From Roseibium polysiphoniae (lineage in GTDB: Bacteria > Pseudomonadota > Alphaproteobacteria > Rhizobiales > Stappiaceae): a DNA stretch of 64,000 nt. Every line of letters begins with the position of its first letter. The stretch's first letter is position 1. The notes under the pieces were generated by a model, which made no database searches, was not told where the DNA came from, and saw only the letters and a program-made list of their open reading frames with translations. The stretch covers positions 248,001 through 312,000 of the forward strand of contig NZ_JACYXJ010000007.1 of assembly GCF_014842925.1 (NCBI RefSeq). The letters run 5' to 3'. Below, piece by piece: positions 47,701 through 56,435 of the stretch. The translations under genes and the position numbers were made by a program.

Positions 47701-48232
47701 CGAAGTCGCTGTCTGGATCGTTCTCCGCCTTCTGCAGCACGGACGCCCGCGCCTCAGACATCAATTCGCCCGCGATCCGGTCGTCCAGAACGGTGAAGTG
47801 ACCTGCGACATTTGCCTCCAGTGGAAACTGATGCAGCAGCGCCTCGCAGAAACCGTGAATGGTCTGGATCTTCAGACCACCCGGGGTTTCCAGCGCGCGC
47901 GCGAAGAGCCGTCTGGCCAGTGCCAGGCGGGCCCTGTCGGGCATGCGTCCCTCGATGCTCTCAATCTCTGCGGCGAGCTTTTCATCGCTCATGGTCACCC
48001 AGTCGCCGAGGATCTTGTAGACACGGGTCGCCATTTCAGCCGCTGCAGCCTTGGTGAAGGTCAGACAAAGCAGGCGAGAGGGATCCGTGCCATCGAGCAG
48101 CAGGCGCACCACCCGGCGGGACAGGACAAAGGTCTTGCCGGACCCCGCGTTGGCGCTGACCCAGGCGGAAGCGGTCGGCCTCGACGCGCGGTCCTGTCTC
48201 TGACGGGTGACTTCCGGGATCTGAAAGCTCAT
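44717..48232 (-). CDS. addA: Double-strand break repair helicase/nuclease AddA
   Basis: 1171 aa from ATG 48232, overlapping the addB stop (ATGA). UvrD-like helicase with Walker A SANAGSGKTFVLSRRV, motif II HILVDEAQDTSPRQW, FAVGDEKQSIYSFQGA and the later MVRIMTVHGSKGLEAKIVIL and YVALTRAEDRLIVCG. The C-terminal RecB-like nuclease has DRVLIVDYKTNLVPP. With AddB it resects DNA ends and loads RecA. Confidence 0.96.
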   Translation of the reverse strand: MSFQIPEVTRQRQDRASRPTASAWVSANAGSGKTFVLSRRVVRLLLDGTDPSRLLCLTFTKAAAAEMATRVYKILGDWVTMSDEKLAAEIESIEGRMPDRARLALARRLFARALETPGGLKIQTIHGFCEALLHQFPLEANVAGHFTVLDDRIAGELMSEARASVLQKAENDPDSDFGQALAMLISLMPDATAEKALDELIRNRDAFRRWIDDEGSLDAALANLAADLGVPAGESLSDLDERFRTDCLIDENAAKSYAEALSSGTKTDVGRANDLVAAWSMRDAVAFKDAWLPVFLTAKLEARKSLATKKIAEAFPNVVEQLEAEQTRLLALLDRRASFVTFEGTRALLRLAYAVIERYEKAKARKGFLDFEDLVVRTANLLSRSDAAQWVQYKLDQGLDHILVDEAQDTSPRQWQVVRSLAEEFFSGEGARGQVRTIFAVGDEKQSIYSFQGAVPAYFDEMRRTFERRSAEAEREFHSVDLQLSFRSTPDVLGAVDTVFATADAHKGLSRELKAPVHEAIRRDPGIVDLWPLEQEAEVEEPEDWRIPLDRVGSGRPMLRVARRIAETIAAWMRDGAAGPGDVLVLVRKRGPFVEALNREMKSLGVPAAGSDRLILTDHIAVKDLAALGRFMLLPEDDLSLACVLKSPLIDLDDDDLIRLVDRERLERPRDGTLWQSLVKKSDTNPKWKQAREQLELWRSRADFMPPYEFYARLLAGDGGRQRFRSRLGVEVDDVLDEFLALTMTYEQAGTPGLEGFLAWMAAAPTEIKRELTNAKGMVRIMTVHGSKGLEAKIVILVDPGGAPVSAIHDPSFLPRARQSNPLLPPALVWLPTKNDRTPWHGEAIDSLREGQEEEYRRLLYVALTRAEDRLIVCGWEPKRGAHEACWYNLVSAALKPGARELTDETGGVVAWRWQKSNAAEASAHAPTAGPGQTEAQAASAPVMPDWLNQRAAAYVRKRRMQPSKAFEEMEAKDGVVQVSGSSRLEARRQPAAWPLERGRLVHRLLEVLPDLPAAEREGAAERFVAQSLVAEFQHYKDALLKDVHAILNGAEFAPLFGVNARAEVSVVGSLTAVDGKAVAVSGQIDRLVVEPDRVLIVDYKTNLVPPESSAAVPLEYLVQLSVYRGLLLSIYPGRKIEAALLWTATPSMMLIPEALLDDTLKGLASEVGSA

Positions 48233-51200
48233 TCCTCTCCCTCCCCGCCGACAGACCATTCCTGCACGCGCGCAAGGTGATCATAGGGTCCGTCCGTACG
48301 GCCCTCCATCATCACGCGCGCCCGGGAGAGATATCCGTTATCTTCGTCGCCATAGTGGGCGATGAGCTGTTCCAGGCGCTGCCAGGCGTCCTCAGCAAGG
48401 TCTCCCAGCTCCGTGTCCTTCGGATTGCGCGGCTGCGGGATTACGGGCTCGCTTCCGCCCTTGAGCTGAACATAGAGAAGGTCGGAGACCGGCAGAGTTG
48501 CCGGGACGTCCTGGAAGCCCAGGCGCTTGATCATTGCAGCTTCCAGCGGCATCTGCGGCGCCAGAAGCGCTTCAACCTGTTTCAGCGAGGGCACCTGACC
48601 GGTCTTGTAGTCAATGACCGCAATGGTGCCGTCTGTCATCTGATCGATGCGGTCGGCCCGCCCTTTTAGCCGGAACTCGAGACCGGGCAAGACAAGCTCG
48701 ACGCCACCAGAGATTTCCAGAAAACGCTTCTCGACCTTCTCGGCACGCGCTGCCTCGAACGCAACAAAGCCTCGGGCGATGCGCTTGAACCGTGGCCACC
48801 ACAGGGCGCGGACCGCCGGAAAGGCGTCCAGTGACGCAAAGTGTTTCTCGCCAACCTCAATCAGCTGCGCCACGGCTGCATCGTGATAGGGCCCGGTCCA
48901 GCCTTCCAGGAACTCAGCCAGTGCGTCATGAATGATATTGCCCTTGTCCGCCGCGCCTGGAACGCCGCCGATGGGGTCAACCGGCTGCAAGTCGAGAACG
49001 TGACGCGCAAAGATCGAATAGGGATCACGCACCAGGCGCTCGATTTCCGTGATCGACAAAGACCTAGGACGCGCCGGAACCGGTGGCTTTGGCTCGGGAC
49101 GGACGACAGAGCGCACAGCTCCCTCGGTGCGATCCAGCATACCGGCCAAGCTTCGATAGTGATCGCCTCTTTTGCCCATCTCGTCAGCGATATCCCGACC
49201 GGCCAACGTCAAGAGCCGTTGCAGCCATCTGGAAGCCACCGTCGGTGCGCCATCGGCGCGCGCTGTTCGCGACAGAAGCACACGACCGGCGCCAAGGCCC
49301 TGCGCAAAATCATGCGCGGCAGCGCCGATCCGGCGTTCCGGCGGATCCAGTCCCAGATCCGCCTTCATCGGTCGGTTGAGCCAGGGATCGTTGCGGGTTC
49401 GCTGAGGCCAGACACCCTCGTTCAGTCCGCCGAGAATGATCAGATCCGGCGACTGCAGCCGTGCTTCCATGGGGCCCAGGATCTGGATACGCGGATCACC
49501 CGGCAGCTTTCGCCGCACGGACGAACCTGACATCAAGGCGGCAAACACCGAAGGCCATTCACCAGGCGTCACGGCAAAACCGCTGGCATCCGCCTCCAGC
49601 AGCCCCGTGAGAAAGAGCGCCAGCGCGTCGCCGGTCTCACCAGAATAAAGCTCCGCATCGGAACCGCTCTCGTCAACGCCGATCCGGTGCAGCACATCAG
49701 CATGTGCCTTGACCAGCTCGGCGACAGGCACCTCCTCGGTGCTCTCTGACAGCGTCTCAAGCGGCTCAAGAGCGTGCGACAGGCGATCGACCAGATCGAG
49801 AATGGCATCCCAGTCGGCCTCATGGACCTTCTTCCACCGTGGTGGTGTCCGGCCGGTTTCCGCTGCTTCACGGCTTGCCAGCACGGCCTCGCGAAGTCCG
49901 CCCGTGCCGTGACGCGCCCTAGGGCCCCTGAGGACCCCACGCTCGAGCGCGCGGGCCGTCGCGCGAATGTCTTTCACCTTCAGACCAAGGCGCGCCAGCG
50001 GGTGTTTCAGCAGTGACAGAAGATCAATCGGATCACAGCCATCAAGCGCAAGACTTGCCGCGAGGCTCGCCAGGATCGCGGGCGGGGTCTGATCCAGCGG
50101 CCGGCCAGCGCTGTCATCGGCCTCGATGTGCCAGCGCGCCAGCTCGTTGGCGACACGCCGTGCCAGCAGTCGGTCCGGAGACACCAACGCTGCTGTTTCC
50201 CCGCGCTCCAGTGCTTCGCGCAAGGCAACCGCGACAGCAAGGGCCTCCTCGGCTTCATTCGCAGCCGTAATCAGGCCGACGTCTTCTAGCGCTGCGGCCC
50301 GCCGGGGTTGTTCAAATGTCTCCAGAAAGCCCATCCAGCCGTCGGATGTATCTGCGGGTCGCAGGGCTTCTGAAACAATACGTTCGCGGTCTGCCAGCGC
50401 ATCCGAGGAAGCGGCTTCGAGCTTCCGAACGTCGCCGCGCACAATCTTCAGGTCCTCAAGCAGGCGCTTCAGGCCGTATTGCGGATGCCCGGGAACCGTC
50501 TGCGCCGCGTTCCAGGGTCCTGCAGCCGGTTTGACAGGTTTGGCATCCCGCCCACCGAGCGCGACCCAGGAGCGTTCATCCATCCCCAGATCCAGTCCGG
50601 GAAGAACGATGATACCCCGTTCAAGGTTCGCCACCACCTTCAAAAGAGCTGCCGTGGCTGGAACAGAGCCGGTGGTGCCCGCCACGATCACAGGTCCCTT
50701 GGGCGGCTGTGCTGCGAGGCGTTCTGCCTCGCGGTGGATCAGAAGAGATCGCCGTTCCTTGGGATCGATCTTGCCCTGCTCTGCCAGATGAGCCGGCCAA
50801 GCCTGCTGAACGATCTTGAGGAAATCCAGCGTTATCTGCCAATAGCGCGCATGATCGGCGGGCACAAGGCCTTCAAGCTCGGTCCAGTCTGCTTCCTCCG
50901 TCTCGATCTCATCCATAAGGGTCAGCAGATCACCTGCGAGCCAGGCGGCATCCGCAGCAGACGCAGGGACCCCTAGCGGCTCATCGAGACGAAGATGAAG
51001 GACCTCATGGCGCAGAGCTGCTTTCCAGGCCATGACCAGCCGGGTCATGGCTAGGTGCCGCTCCAGAAGCGGCATGGCCGGCGGCAAGGGCTCCGCATCG
51101 ATCTGGGAGCGTAGCAGCTGGTCGTCTTCGTCGACATCACCAACCGGGCGGATGGTCGGCAGCAGGACCGGACGACCGCCAAAGAGCTCCTGAAAGATGT

Positions 51201-51387
51201 CCGGTAGGAGACGGGCGGCGCGCCGTGTCGGAAGATAGAGAGTTGCAGTGGACAGCAGCAGCGGATCATCGAGCGGGCGAAACCCTGGGCACAGGGTTCC
51301 ATCTACGAGGTGGCGCGCCAGCGTTTTGAGAAACGGCACCGAAGGTGGAACCGTATAGATGTTGCCGGGACGCCCTGCCGCCTCCAT
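48229..51387 (-). CDS. addB: Double-strand break repair protein AddB
   Basis: 1052 aa. The N-terminus ATLYLPTRRAARLLPDIFQE is characteristic of alphaproteobacterial AddB, an inactivated helicase. The middle has IQILGPMEARLQSPDLIILGG and LNEGVWPQRTRNDPWLNRP. The C-terminal nuclease motif is IAVIDYKTGQVPS. The partner of AddA in DNA break processing. The start lies 3 bp past the murU-like stop, in one operon. Confidence 0.95.
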   Translation of the reverse strand: MEAAGRPGNIYTVPPSVPFLKTLARHLVDGTLCPGFRPLDDPLLLSTATLYLPTRRAARLLPDIFQELFGGRPVLLPTIRPVGDVDEDDQLLRSQIDAEPLPPAMPLLERHLAMTRLVMAWKAALRHEVLHLRLDEPLGVPASAADAAWLAGDLLTLMDEIETEEADWTELEGLVPADHARYWQITLDFLKIVQQAWPAHLAEQGKIDPKERRSLLIHREAERLAAQPPKGPVIVAGTTGSVPATAALLKVVANLERGIIVLPGLDLGMDERSWVALGGRDAKPVKPAAGPWNAAQTVPGHPQYGLKRLLEDLKIVRGDVRKLEAASSDALADRERIVSEALRPADTSDGWMGFLETFEQPRRAAALEDVGLITAANEAEEALAVAVALREALERGETAALVSPDRLLARRVANELARWHIEADDSAGRPLDQTPPAILASLAASLALDGCDPIDLLSLLKHPLARLGLKVKDIRATARALERGVLRGPRARHGTGGLREAVLASREAAETGRTPPRWKKVHEADWDAILDLVDRLSHALEPLETLSESTEEVPVAELVKAHADVLHRIGVDESGSDAELYSGETGDALALFLTGLLEADASGFAVTPGEWPSVFAALMSGSSVRRKLPGDPRIQILGPMEARLQSPDLIILGGLNEGVWPQRTRNDPWLNRPMKADLGLDPPERRIGAAAHDFAQGLGAGRVLLSRTARADGAPTVASRWLQRLLTLAGRDIADEMGKRGDHYRSLAGMLDRTEGAVRSVVRPEPKPPVPARPRSLSITEIERLVRDPYSIFARHVLDLQPVDPIGGVPGAADKGNIIHDALAEFLEGWTGPYHDAAVAQLIEVGEKHFASLDAFPAVRALWWPRFKRIARGFVAFEAARAEKVEKRFLEISGGVELVLPGLEFRLKGRADRIDQMTDGTIAVIDYKTGQVPSLKQVEALLAPQMPLEAAMIKRLGFQDVPATLPVSDLLYVQLKGGSEPVIPQPRNPKDTELGDLAEDAWQRLEQLIAHYGDEDNGYLSRARVMMEGRTDGPYDHLARVQEWSVGGEGEE

Positions 51388-51390
51388 CGA

Positions 51391-52125
51391 TCAGGCTGCG
51401 CTTTCGCGAACGGCGTATTCCGCCGCACCGATCGCGTCCGGCGTCCCGATGTGGAGCCAGATGCCTTCCATCTGAACCCCGAAGAGACGGCCGTCCTCGA
51501 TCGCCTTGTCGAACAGCCGGTTCATGGAGAATGCACCTTCCGGCGCGCCCTCAAACAGTCGTGGATGCAGAATGGCAGCCCCCGCATAGGCGAAAGGCGT
51601 GACGCCTCTCTCCTGTCTCCGCTGGAGTGACCCATCCTTGCCGAGCTCGAAATCGCCTCGTCCACCGTAGCCGACGGCCTTGACCGTCTCGGCGATGAGC
51701 AGGAGCGCATCCATCCGGGTGTCGTCCCAGGCGTCAATCATGTGCTCAAGATTGGGCTTCACACCTTCAATCCAGTAGGATGTGTCGGCGTTCAGCTGGA
51801 AAAACGGCGCGTCGCCCAGCAGCGGGAGCGCCTTCTTGATGCCGCCGCCGGTCTCCAGAAGTTCATCCCTCTCATCTGAAATCAGGATGTCGAGATCGCT
51901 CCGCCGGCGTGCATGAACCTCCACGAGGTCCGCCAAATAATGAACATTCACCACGCAGGTCTTCACGCCGGCTTGTACGAGCTTGTCCATGCCATGGTCC
52001 ATCAGCGCCTGGCCGTTCACCTCGATCAACGGCTTGGGCGTTGTCGCCGTGATCGGACGCATGCGCTTGCCGATTCCCGCAGCCAGAATCATTGCCTTTT
52101 CAGGACGGAAGGTCGTCGCGGTCAT
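51391..52125 (-). CDS. murU: N-acetylmuramate-1-phosphate uridylyltransferase-type nucleotidyltransferase
   Basis: 244 aa from ATG 52125 (CAGGTA upstream). The signature AMILAAGIGKRMRPITATTPKPLIEV is split as the usual sugar-nucleotidyltransferase P-loop and lysine. DELLETGGGIKKALPLLG and FFQLNADTSYWIEGV follow. The position right after a TsaE-phosphotransferase fusion matches the AmgK-MurU pair of the anhydro-MurNAc recycling route. Mannose-1-phosphate guanylyltransferase activity is the main alternative. Confidence 0.82.
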   Translation of the reverse strand: MTATTFRPEKAMILAAGIGKRMRPITATTPKPLIEVNGQALMDHGMDKLVQAGVKTCVVNVHYLADLVEVHARRRSDLDILISDERDELLETGGGIKKALPLLGDAPFFQLNADTSYWIEGVKPNLEHMIDAWDDTRMDALLLIAETVKAVGYGGRGDFELGKDGSLQRRQERGVTPFAYAGAAILHPRLFEGAPEGAFSMNRLFDKAIEDGRLFGVQMEGIWLHIGTPDAIGAAEYAVRESAA

Positions 52126-52156
52126 TACCTGTTCCGAATCTTGTCGCCCCGAGAAT

Positions 52157-53680
52157 TCAAGGCCTGTTTCTGTCATACCAAAGCTTGAGATCAGACAGAA
52201 CCGGGTGATCGAGCGCTCGATCAAGATAGGCATTCATGCGTGGCAAATGTGCAAGATACACCGGCTTGTGATCCCGCCGCGCCAAGCGCACGAAAATCCC
52301 GAGAATCTTCGTCACCCTCTGGGCGGCCATCACCGCATATGCCGCCTTGAAGGCGACCTCGTCAAACTCCAGGTTCTGCTGTCTCCTCGCCTCTACATAG
52401 GTCTCGAACAGAGCAGCTTCCAGATCCTCCGGAACCTCGACACGCGCATCCAGCAGTAACGACGCAACGTCATAGGCAACCGGGCCGATCACCGCGTCCT
52501 GGAAATCAATCAGAGCAAGGCGGTCGAGGCCCTGGCGTTCCGCGCGCCAGAGAAGGTTCGGCGAATGATAGTCGCGCAGCACCCAGCCTTTCTGGGCGTC
52601 GGCAATGTCGTCCAGTGCCGCCGACCAGAGCCGATGAAACTCCCGTCTCAACTCCTCCGGGGCCGCAGTTCCGGTCATCTCGGGCACATACCAGTCCAGA
52701 AAAAGGTCTGCCTCGGCCAACATCGCGGCGCGCGAGAAATCAGGGACCTGGTAGGTCGATCCGTCACCAAGCGGGATCTCGCGTGGCCAGCTCTCACCAT
52801 GCATCCTGGCAAGAAGCTCCGTTGCCGCTTCGTAGCGACCGGGGTGCGGCCTGCCATCGGCAAGGACGCCCTCATCACCGAGGTCCTCAATCAGCAACAA
52901 TCCCTGACCCGTCTCCGAAGCGTAGATTTCAGGAGCGCCATAGCCGCGCCGGTGGAGTTCGGAGCCAATGGCGACGAAAGGCTTCACATCCTGCGCCAGA
53001 TGAACGATCTGGCTGTAGCTCAGCTCAGCGCCAAGCTCCTGTTCGGAGTAAAGCGCCGGCGAATTCATCAAAATGGCAGTGCGTCCGTCCTTCCCGACCC
53101 GCTCATAGCTGCGCGCGGACGCATCGCCCTTCAAATGACGGCGCTCGCAACCGGACCAACCTGCGTCATTCAGGAATTTGCGGATCTCGCGTGAGCGTTC
53201 CAGCCGCGCACCAAAGTCCGTATCCTCAAAACAGAACACGGCCTTTCGGCCTTCTTCCTCTTCGCCATCGAGCCGCAACCAGACGCGGCTTGATGGCAGA
53301 AGCTCACCACCGAGTTCAGGCCACTCGACGAGCGCAGCGCCCGTTTCCAGGAGCTCGTCGAGACCCAGTTCGTCCAGTTCTTCAGGGTCTTCCAGGCGAT
53401 AGAGGTCGAAATGCGAGACCGCGAACCTTGCAAGCTCATAAGTCTGAACGAGCGTGAACGTCGGGCTTGGGACCTCCAGATCAGGGTCGTCGGCCAGTGC
53501 TCGCAGAAGTGCCCGCGCCAAGGTCGACTTACCGGCTCCCAAATCACCGGAGAGGCAGATCAGATCACCGGGCTGCAATACGGCGGCGAGATCTTCCGCC
53601 AGGCCGATCGTTGCCGCCTCGCTGGCGAGTTCGATGCTCAAGTCAGGATGGGGAATCGGGCGCAGGTCCTTGGCGGACAT
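52157..53680 (-). CDS. TsaE ATPase fused to AmgK-type sugar kinase
   Basis: 507 aa with two domains. Residues 15-150 are TsaE, needed for t6A37 in tRNA: Walker A SGDLGAGKSTLARALL, VPSPTFTLVQTY and LVEWPELGGELLP. Residues about 170-507 are an aminoglycoside-phosphotransferase-like kinase: GDASARSYERV, and catalytic DYHSPNLLWR with LIDFQDAVIGPVAYD, as in AmgK (MurNAc/GlcNAc anomeric kinase). The murU-like gene lies downstream, which supports the AmgK role. Such fusions are known in Hyphomicrobiales. Confidence 0.88.
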   Translation of the reverse strand: MSAKDLRPIPHPDLSIELASEAATIGLAEDLAAVLQPGDLICLSGDLGAGKSTLARALLRALADDPDLEVPSPTFTLVQTYELARFAVSHFDLYRLEDPEELDELGLDELLETGAALVEWPELGGELLPSSRVWLRLDGEEEEGRKAVFCFEDTDFGARLERSREIRKFLNDAGWSGCERRHLKGDASARSYERVGKDGRTAILMNSPALYSEQELGAELSYSQIVHLAQDVKPFVAIGSELHRRGYGAPEIYASETGQGLLLIEDLGDEGVLADGRPHPGRYEAATELLARMHGESWPREIPLGDGSTYQVPDFSRAAMLAEADLFLDWYVPEMTGTAAPEELRREFHRLWSAALDDIADAQKGWVLRDYHSPNLLWRAERQGLDRLALIDFQDAVIGPVAYDVASLLLDARVEVPEDLEAALFETYVEARRQQNLEFDEVAFKAAYAVMAAQRVTKILGIFVRLARRDHKPVYLAHLPRMNAYLDRALDHPVLSDLKLWYDRNRP

Positions 53681-53694
53681 CGCAGCTCCAGTTT

Positions 53695-56208
53695 CTATTC
53701 AGCGGCAATGCGGCCGGTCGCCTTGGGTGAGGCCGGAAATGTACAGGTAACGATCGTACCGCGGCCCTCGGACGATTCAATCTCGACCTTGCCACCGTGG
53801 AGCTCCACGAAACTCTTGACGATCGCGAGACCCAGCCCTGCGCCCTGGCGGCGCGAACCGGCGTCGTGACCAACGAAGCGATTGAATACCTGGGTAATCA
53901 CATCGGCTGGAATGCCGCATCCGTTGTCCTCGACAACGAAGACGACCTTTTCATCTTCGCGGCTGCAGCTGACACTGATCGTGCCCTCTTCATCGGAGTA
54001 GCGCACCGCGTTCGAGATAAGGTTGAACAGGATCTGGCGAAGCCGCTTCTCGTCGGCGAACATTGTCCCGATATCGGCAGGCACATCTGTCTGGAGCGAA
54101 ATCCGTGCCTCGGCAATGCGATCCTTCAGGCCCTCGATGGCCGCATCCACCGTAGCAGCGACGTTCACCTCGGAAATGTCGAGCTGCATGATGCCCGCAT
54201 CGAGGGTCGCAAGATCCAGAATATCGTCAATAATCAGGAGAAGTTCGGCGGAAGAGGAACGGATGTAGGCGGCGTACTCGCCCTGTTTCGCGGAGAGTTC
54301 GCCAAACTTCGGATTGGACAGGAGTTGCGCGAAGCCGATGATGTTGGTCAGTGGCGAACGCAGCTCGTAAGACACATGCTGAATGAAGGCGTTCTTCAGC
54401 TGATCGGTTTGCTCGAGCGCTTCATTCTTCTCGACCAGTGCCCGTTCCACGTTGACGCTGTCCGTGACGTCGACAAATGTCACCAGCGTGCCGCCGTCAG
54501 GCAGCGGCACCGTGGCATAGTCCAGAACCGTGCCGTCATGCCGCTCCATGCGGCTGGCTGCCTGCATGCGGTTGTCAACGAGGCCCGTAACGCTGCCCGA
54601 AAGCTGCTCCCATGCTACGCGCTCATCTTCGACAAGGGCGCAGGCTTCGACGACATCATTGACGTGTGGCACACCTTCAAGCTGGTCTTCGCGCAGGCCC
54701 CAGATGCGGCCAAAGGCCGGGTTCCAGAGGCGCAGACGGCCATCGGAGCCGAACACGGCAACTGCCTCGGAGAGATTGTCGAGGGTTTCACCCTGAACGC
54801 GGGCGAGCGCGTTGTAACGGCTCTCCAGATCCAGCTGCTCGGTGACATTCTCGTAGATATAAGTGACGCCGCCGTGGGGATGCGGGTTGGCAATGACCCG
54901 CAGGGTGCGCCCATCGGGCAGATGCCACCAGCTTTCGCGCGCCTCGAGAGACTGGTAGCTCTCCTGCATCTTCTTGCGCCAGCCACGATAGTCGGCCTGC
55001 TCGGGAATTTTGCGCGCCGCACGAAGGGCATCCAGAAGTGCACCGTCCTCGGGATGACTTTCAAGAAAGCTCGGATCGAGATCCCAGAGCTGTCGGAAGG
55101 CGGCATTGTAGAATTGAAGCTTGCGTTCGCCGCTGAAGATCGCGACCGCGGTTTGAAGCTGGTCAAGCGTCCTGCCGTGAAACTCCTCGGCGCGGTCGAG
55201 TTCCTTGCGGACTTGCTCCAACTCGCTGCTGTCGACGGCAACGCCCGCGCTGCCGACATTCGAGGAGACATCGGTGACTTCGAAAATCCGCCGCTCGCCG
55301 GCGGCCACGATCGGCATGCGTGAGCGAAAGCAGCCATCCTCATCGCGATCACGCATCATCGCGTCGCTTGCCGCGGCGTCGAGGAATGCGGCACCATCGC
55401 GAATGGCGGACGCAGCATCAGCAGCCTCAACCGCTTGGGCATAGGCCTTGTTGGCCCAGATTACCGCGCCTTCTGCGTCCCGCTGCCAGGCCGGTGCCGG
55501 CATGGCGTTCAACAGGGCATGCAGCATGTGCAGTTCGCCAGAAATACGTGCGTTGCGCGCAGCCAGCTCGGCCTGCATCTGACGTTCACCGGTGAGATCG
55601 CGCAGACGCAAGACAACGGCGCCACCTGTGGTGCGCCCTGCCGCCTCGACGTAAGAGCCGATCCCAGTCTTCAGCGTGGTCGAGAAGGCTTCGCCGGTCT
55701 TGAAAAGCGTATCCAGGCTGCGTTCCAGGTCCGCTGCGCATTTGGCCGAGAGCCATGAACCGAAGGCGAGCAGTTGCGCCGGTGCACGTGGTACGCCGGA
55801 CGCTTCAGATAGAACACCCCAAACCTGAGGCACCGCGCCATTTCCAGTCCAGACGATGACACGTTGCTCGTCCGTGTTGAGCATCGTCTCCAGGCGATCA
55901 AGTTTCAGATTGAGGTCGCCATTTTCGCGCGTCAGGCGATCGGCAATGCGTGCGGACTGTCGCTGCTGACGAACAAAGGCGATTGCGGCTGTCACGGCAA
56001 ACGCGCAGACGCCACCCAGGGCGCCCAGCCAGACCATGCTGTCAGGGTTGATGCCCTGCTCGGAAATCTCGAGAAGTTCGGCAGATTTGGATGGGACCCT
56101 GCTGATCATCAAGGCGGCAAAGCTGACGCTGGTCAGCTTGACTGTCGCCCGAATCCTTTCTCGCCACGTCGCACCATTACGCGCGCCGTCAAAGCCGATA
56201 ACCGGCAT
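53695..56208 (-). CDS. divL: DivL-type PAS pseudo-histidine kinase (Tyr in place of the phospho-His)
   Basis: 837 aa. One membrane segment (about 57-79), then three or four PAS modules (about 230-330, 350-460, 475-590). The dimerisation helix reads QHVSYELRSPLTNIIGF, where Tyr614 stands at the usual His. The ATPase still has the N-box LFNLISNAVRYSD, VEDNGCGIP and QGAGLGLAIV. Tyr replacing His is the hallmark of DivL, which controls CckA and so CtrA. It is downstream of ahcY. Confidence 0.85.
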   Translation of the reverse strand: MPVIGFDGARNGATWRERIRATVKLTSVSFAALMISRVPSKSAELLEISEQGINPDSMVWLGALGGVCAFAVTAAIAFVRQQRQSARIADRLTRENGDLNLKLDRLETMLNTDEQRVIVWTGNGAVPQVWGVLSEASGVPRAPAQLLAFGSWLSAKCAADLERSLDTLFKTGEAFSTTLKTGIGSYVEAAGRTTGGAVVLRLRDLTGERQMQAELAARNARISGELHMLHALLNAMPAPAWQRDAEGAVIWANKAYAQAVEAADAASAIRDGAAFLDAAASDAMMRDRDEDGCFRSRMPIVAAGERRIFEVTDVSSNVGSAGVAVDSSELEQVRKELDRAEEFHGRTLDQLQTAVAIFSGERKLQFYNAAFRQLWDLDPSFLESHPEDGALLDALRAARKIPEQADYRGWRKKMQESYQSLEARESWWHLPDGRTLRVIANPHPHGGVTYIYENVTEQLDLESRYNALARVQGETLDNLSEAVAVFGSDGRLRLWNPAFGRIWGLREDQLEGVPHVNDVVEACALVEDERVAWEQLSGSVTGLVDNRMQAASRMERHDGTVLDYATVPLPDGGTLVTFVDVTDSVNVERALVEKNEALEQTDQLKNAFIQHVSYELRSPLTNIIGFAQLLSNPKFGELSAKQGEYAAYIRSSSAELLLIIDDILDLATLDAGIMQLDISEVNVAATVDAAIEGLKDRIAEARISLQTDVPADIGTMFADEKRLRQILFNLISNAVRYSDEEGTISVSCSREDEKVVFVVEDNGCGIPADVITQVFNRFVGHDAGSRRQGAGLGLAIVKSFVELHGGKVEIESSEGRGTIVTCTFPASPKATGRIAAE

Positions 56209-56334
56209 TTCATGATCCCCTTACGCCGCCTGCATCCCCGGGTGCCCGGTTCAAATCAGAAGCTTGAGCCTCTTGGCTACTGATTCGCTAAAACCATAAC
56301 CTTTTTGGGAATCGCGAAGAAGAGTCTCTTGATG

Positions 56335-56375
56335 AAAAGTTAACGGGATCCCTCGAATTGAAGAATCCCGTTAAC
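56335..56375 (-). terminator. Intrinsic terminator of ahcY
   Basis: GTTAACGGGAT and ATCCCGTTAAC arms (56339-56349, 56365-56375) with TTTT on the minus-strand 3' side, 60 bp past the ahcY stop. Confidence 0.8.
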
Positions 56376-56435
56376 ACTTTTCGCAGGGACGTTTTCCGCT
56401 CCGATTCTACATGTAGTAGATCGAGCTGGAAAAAA

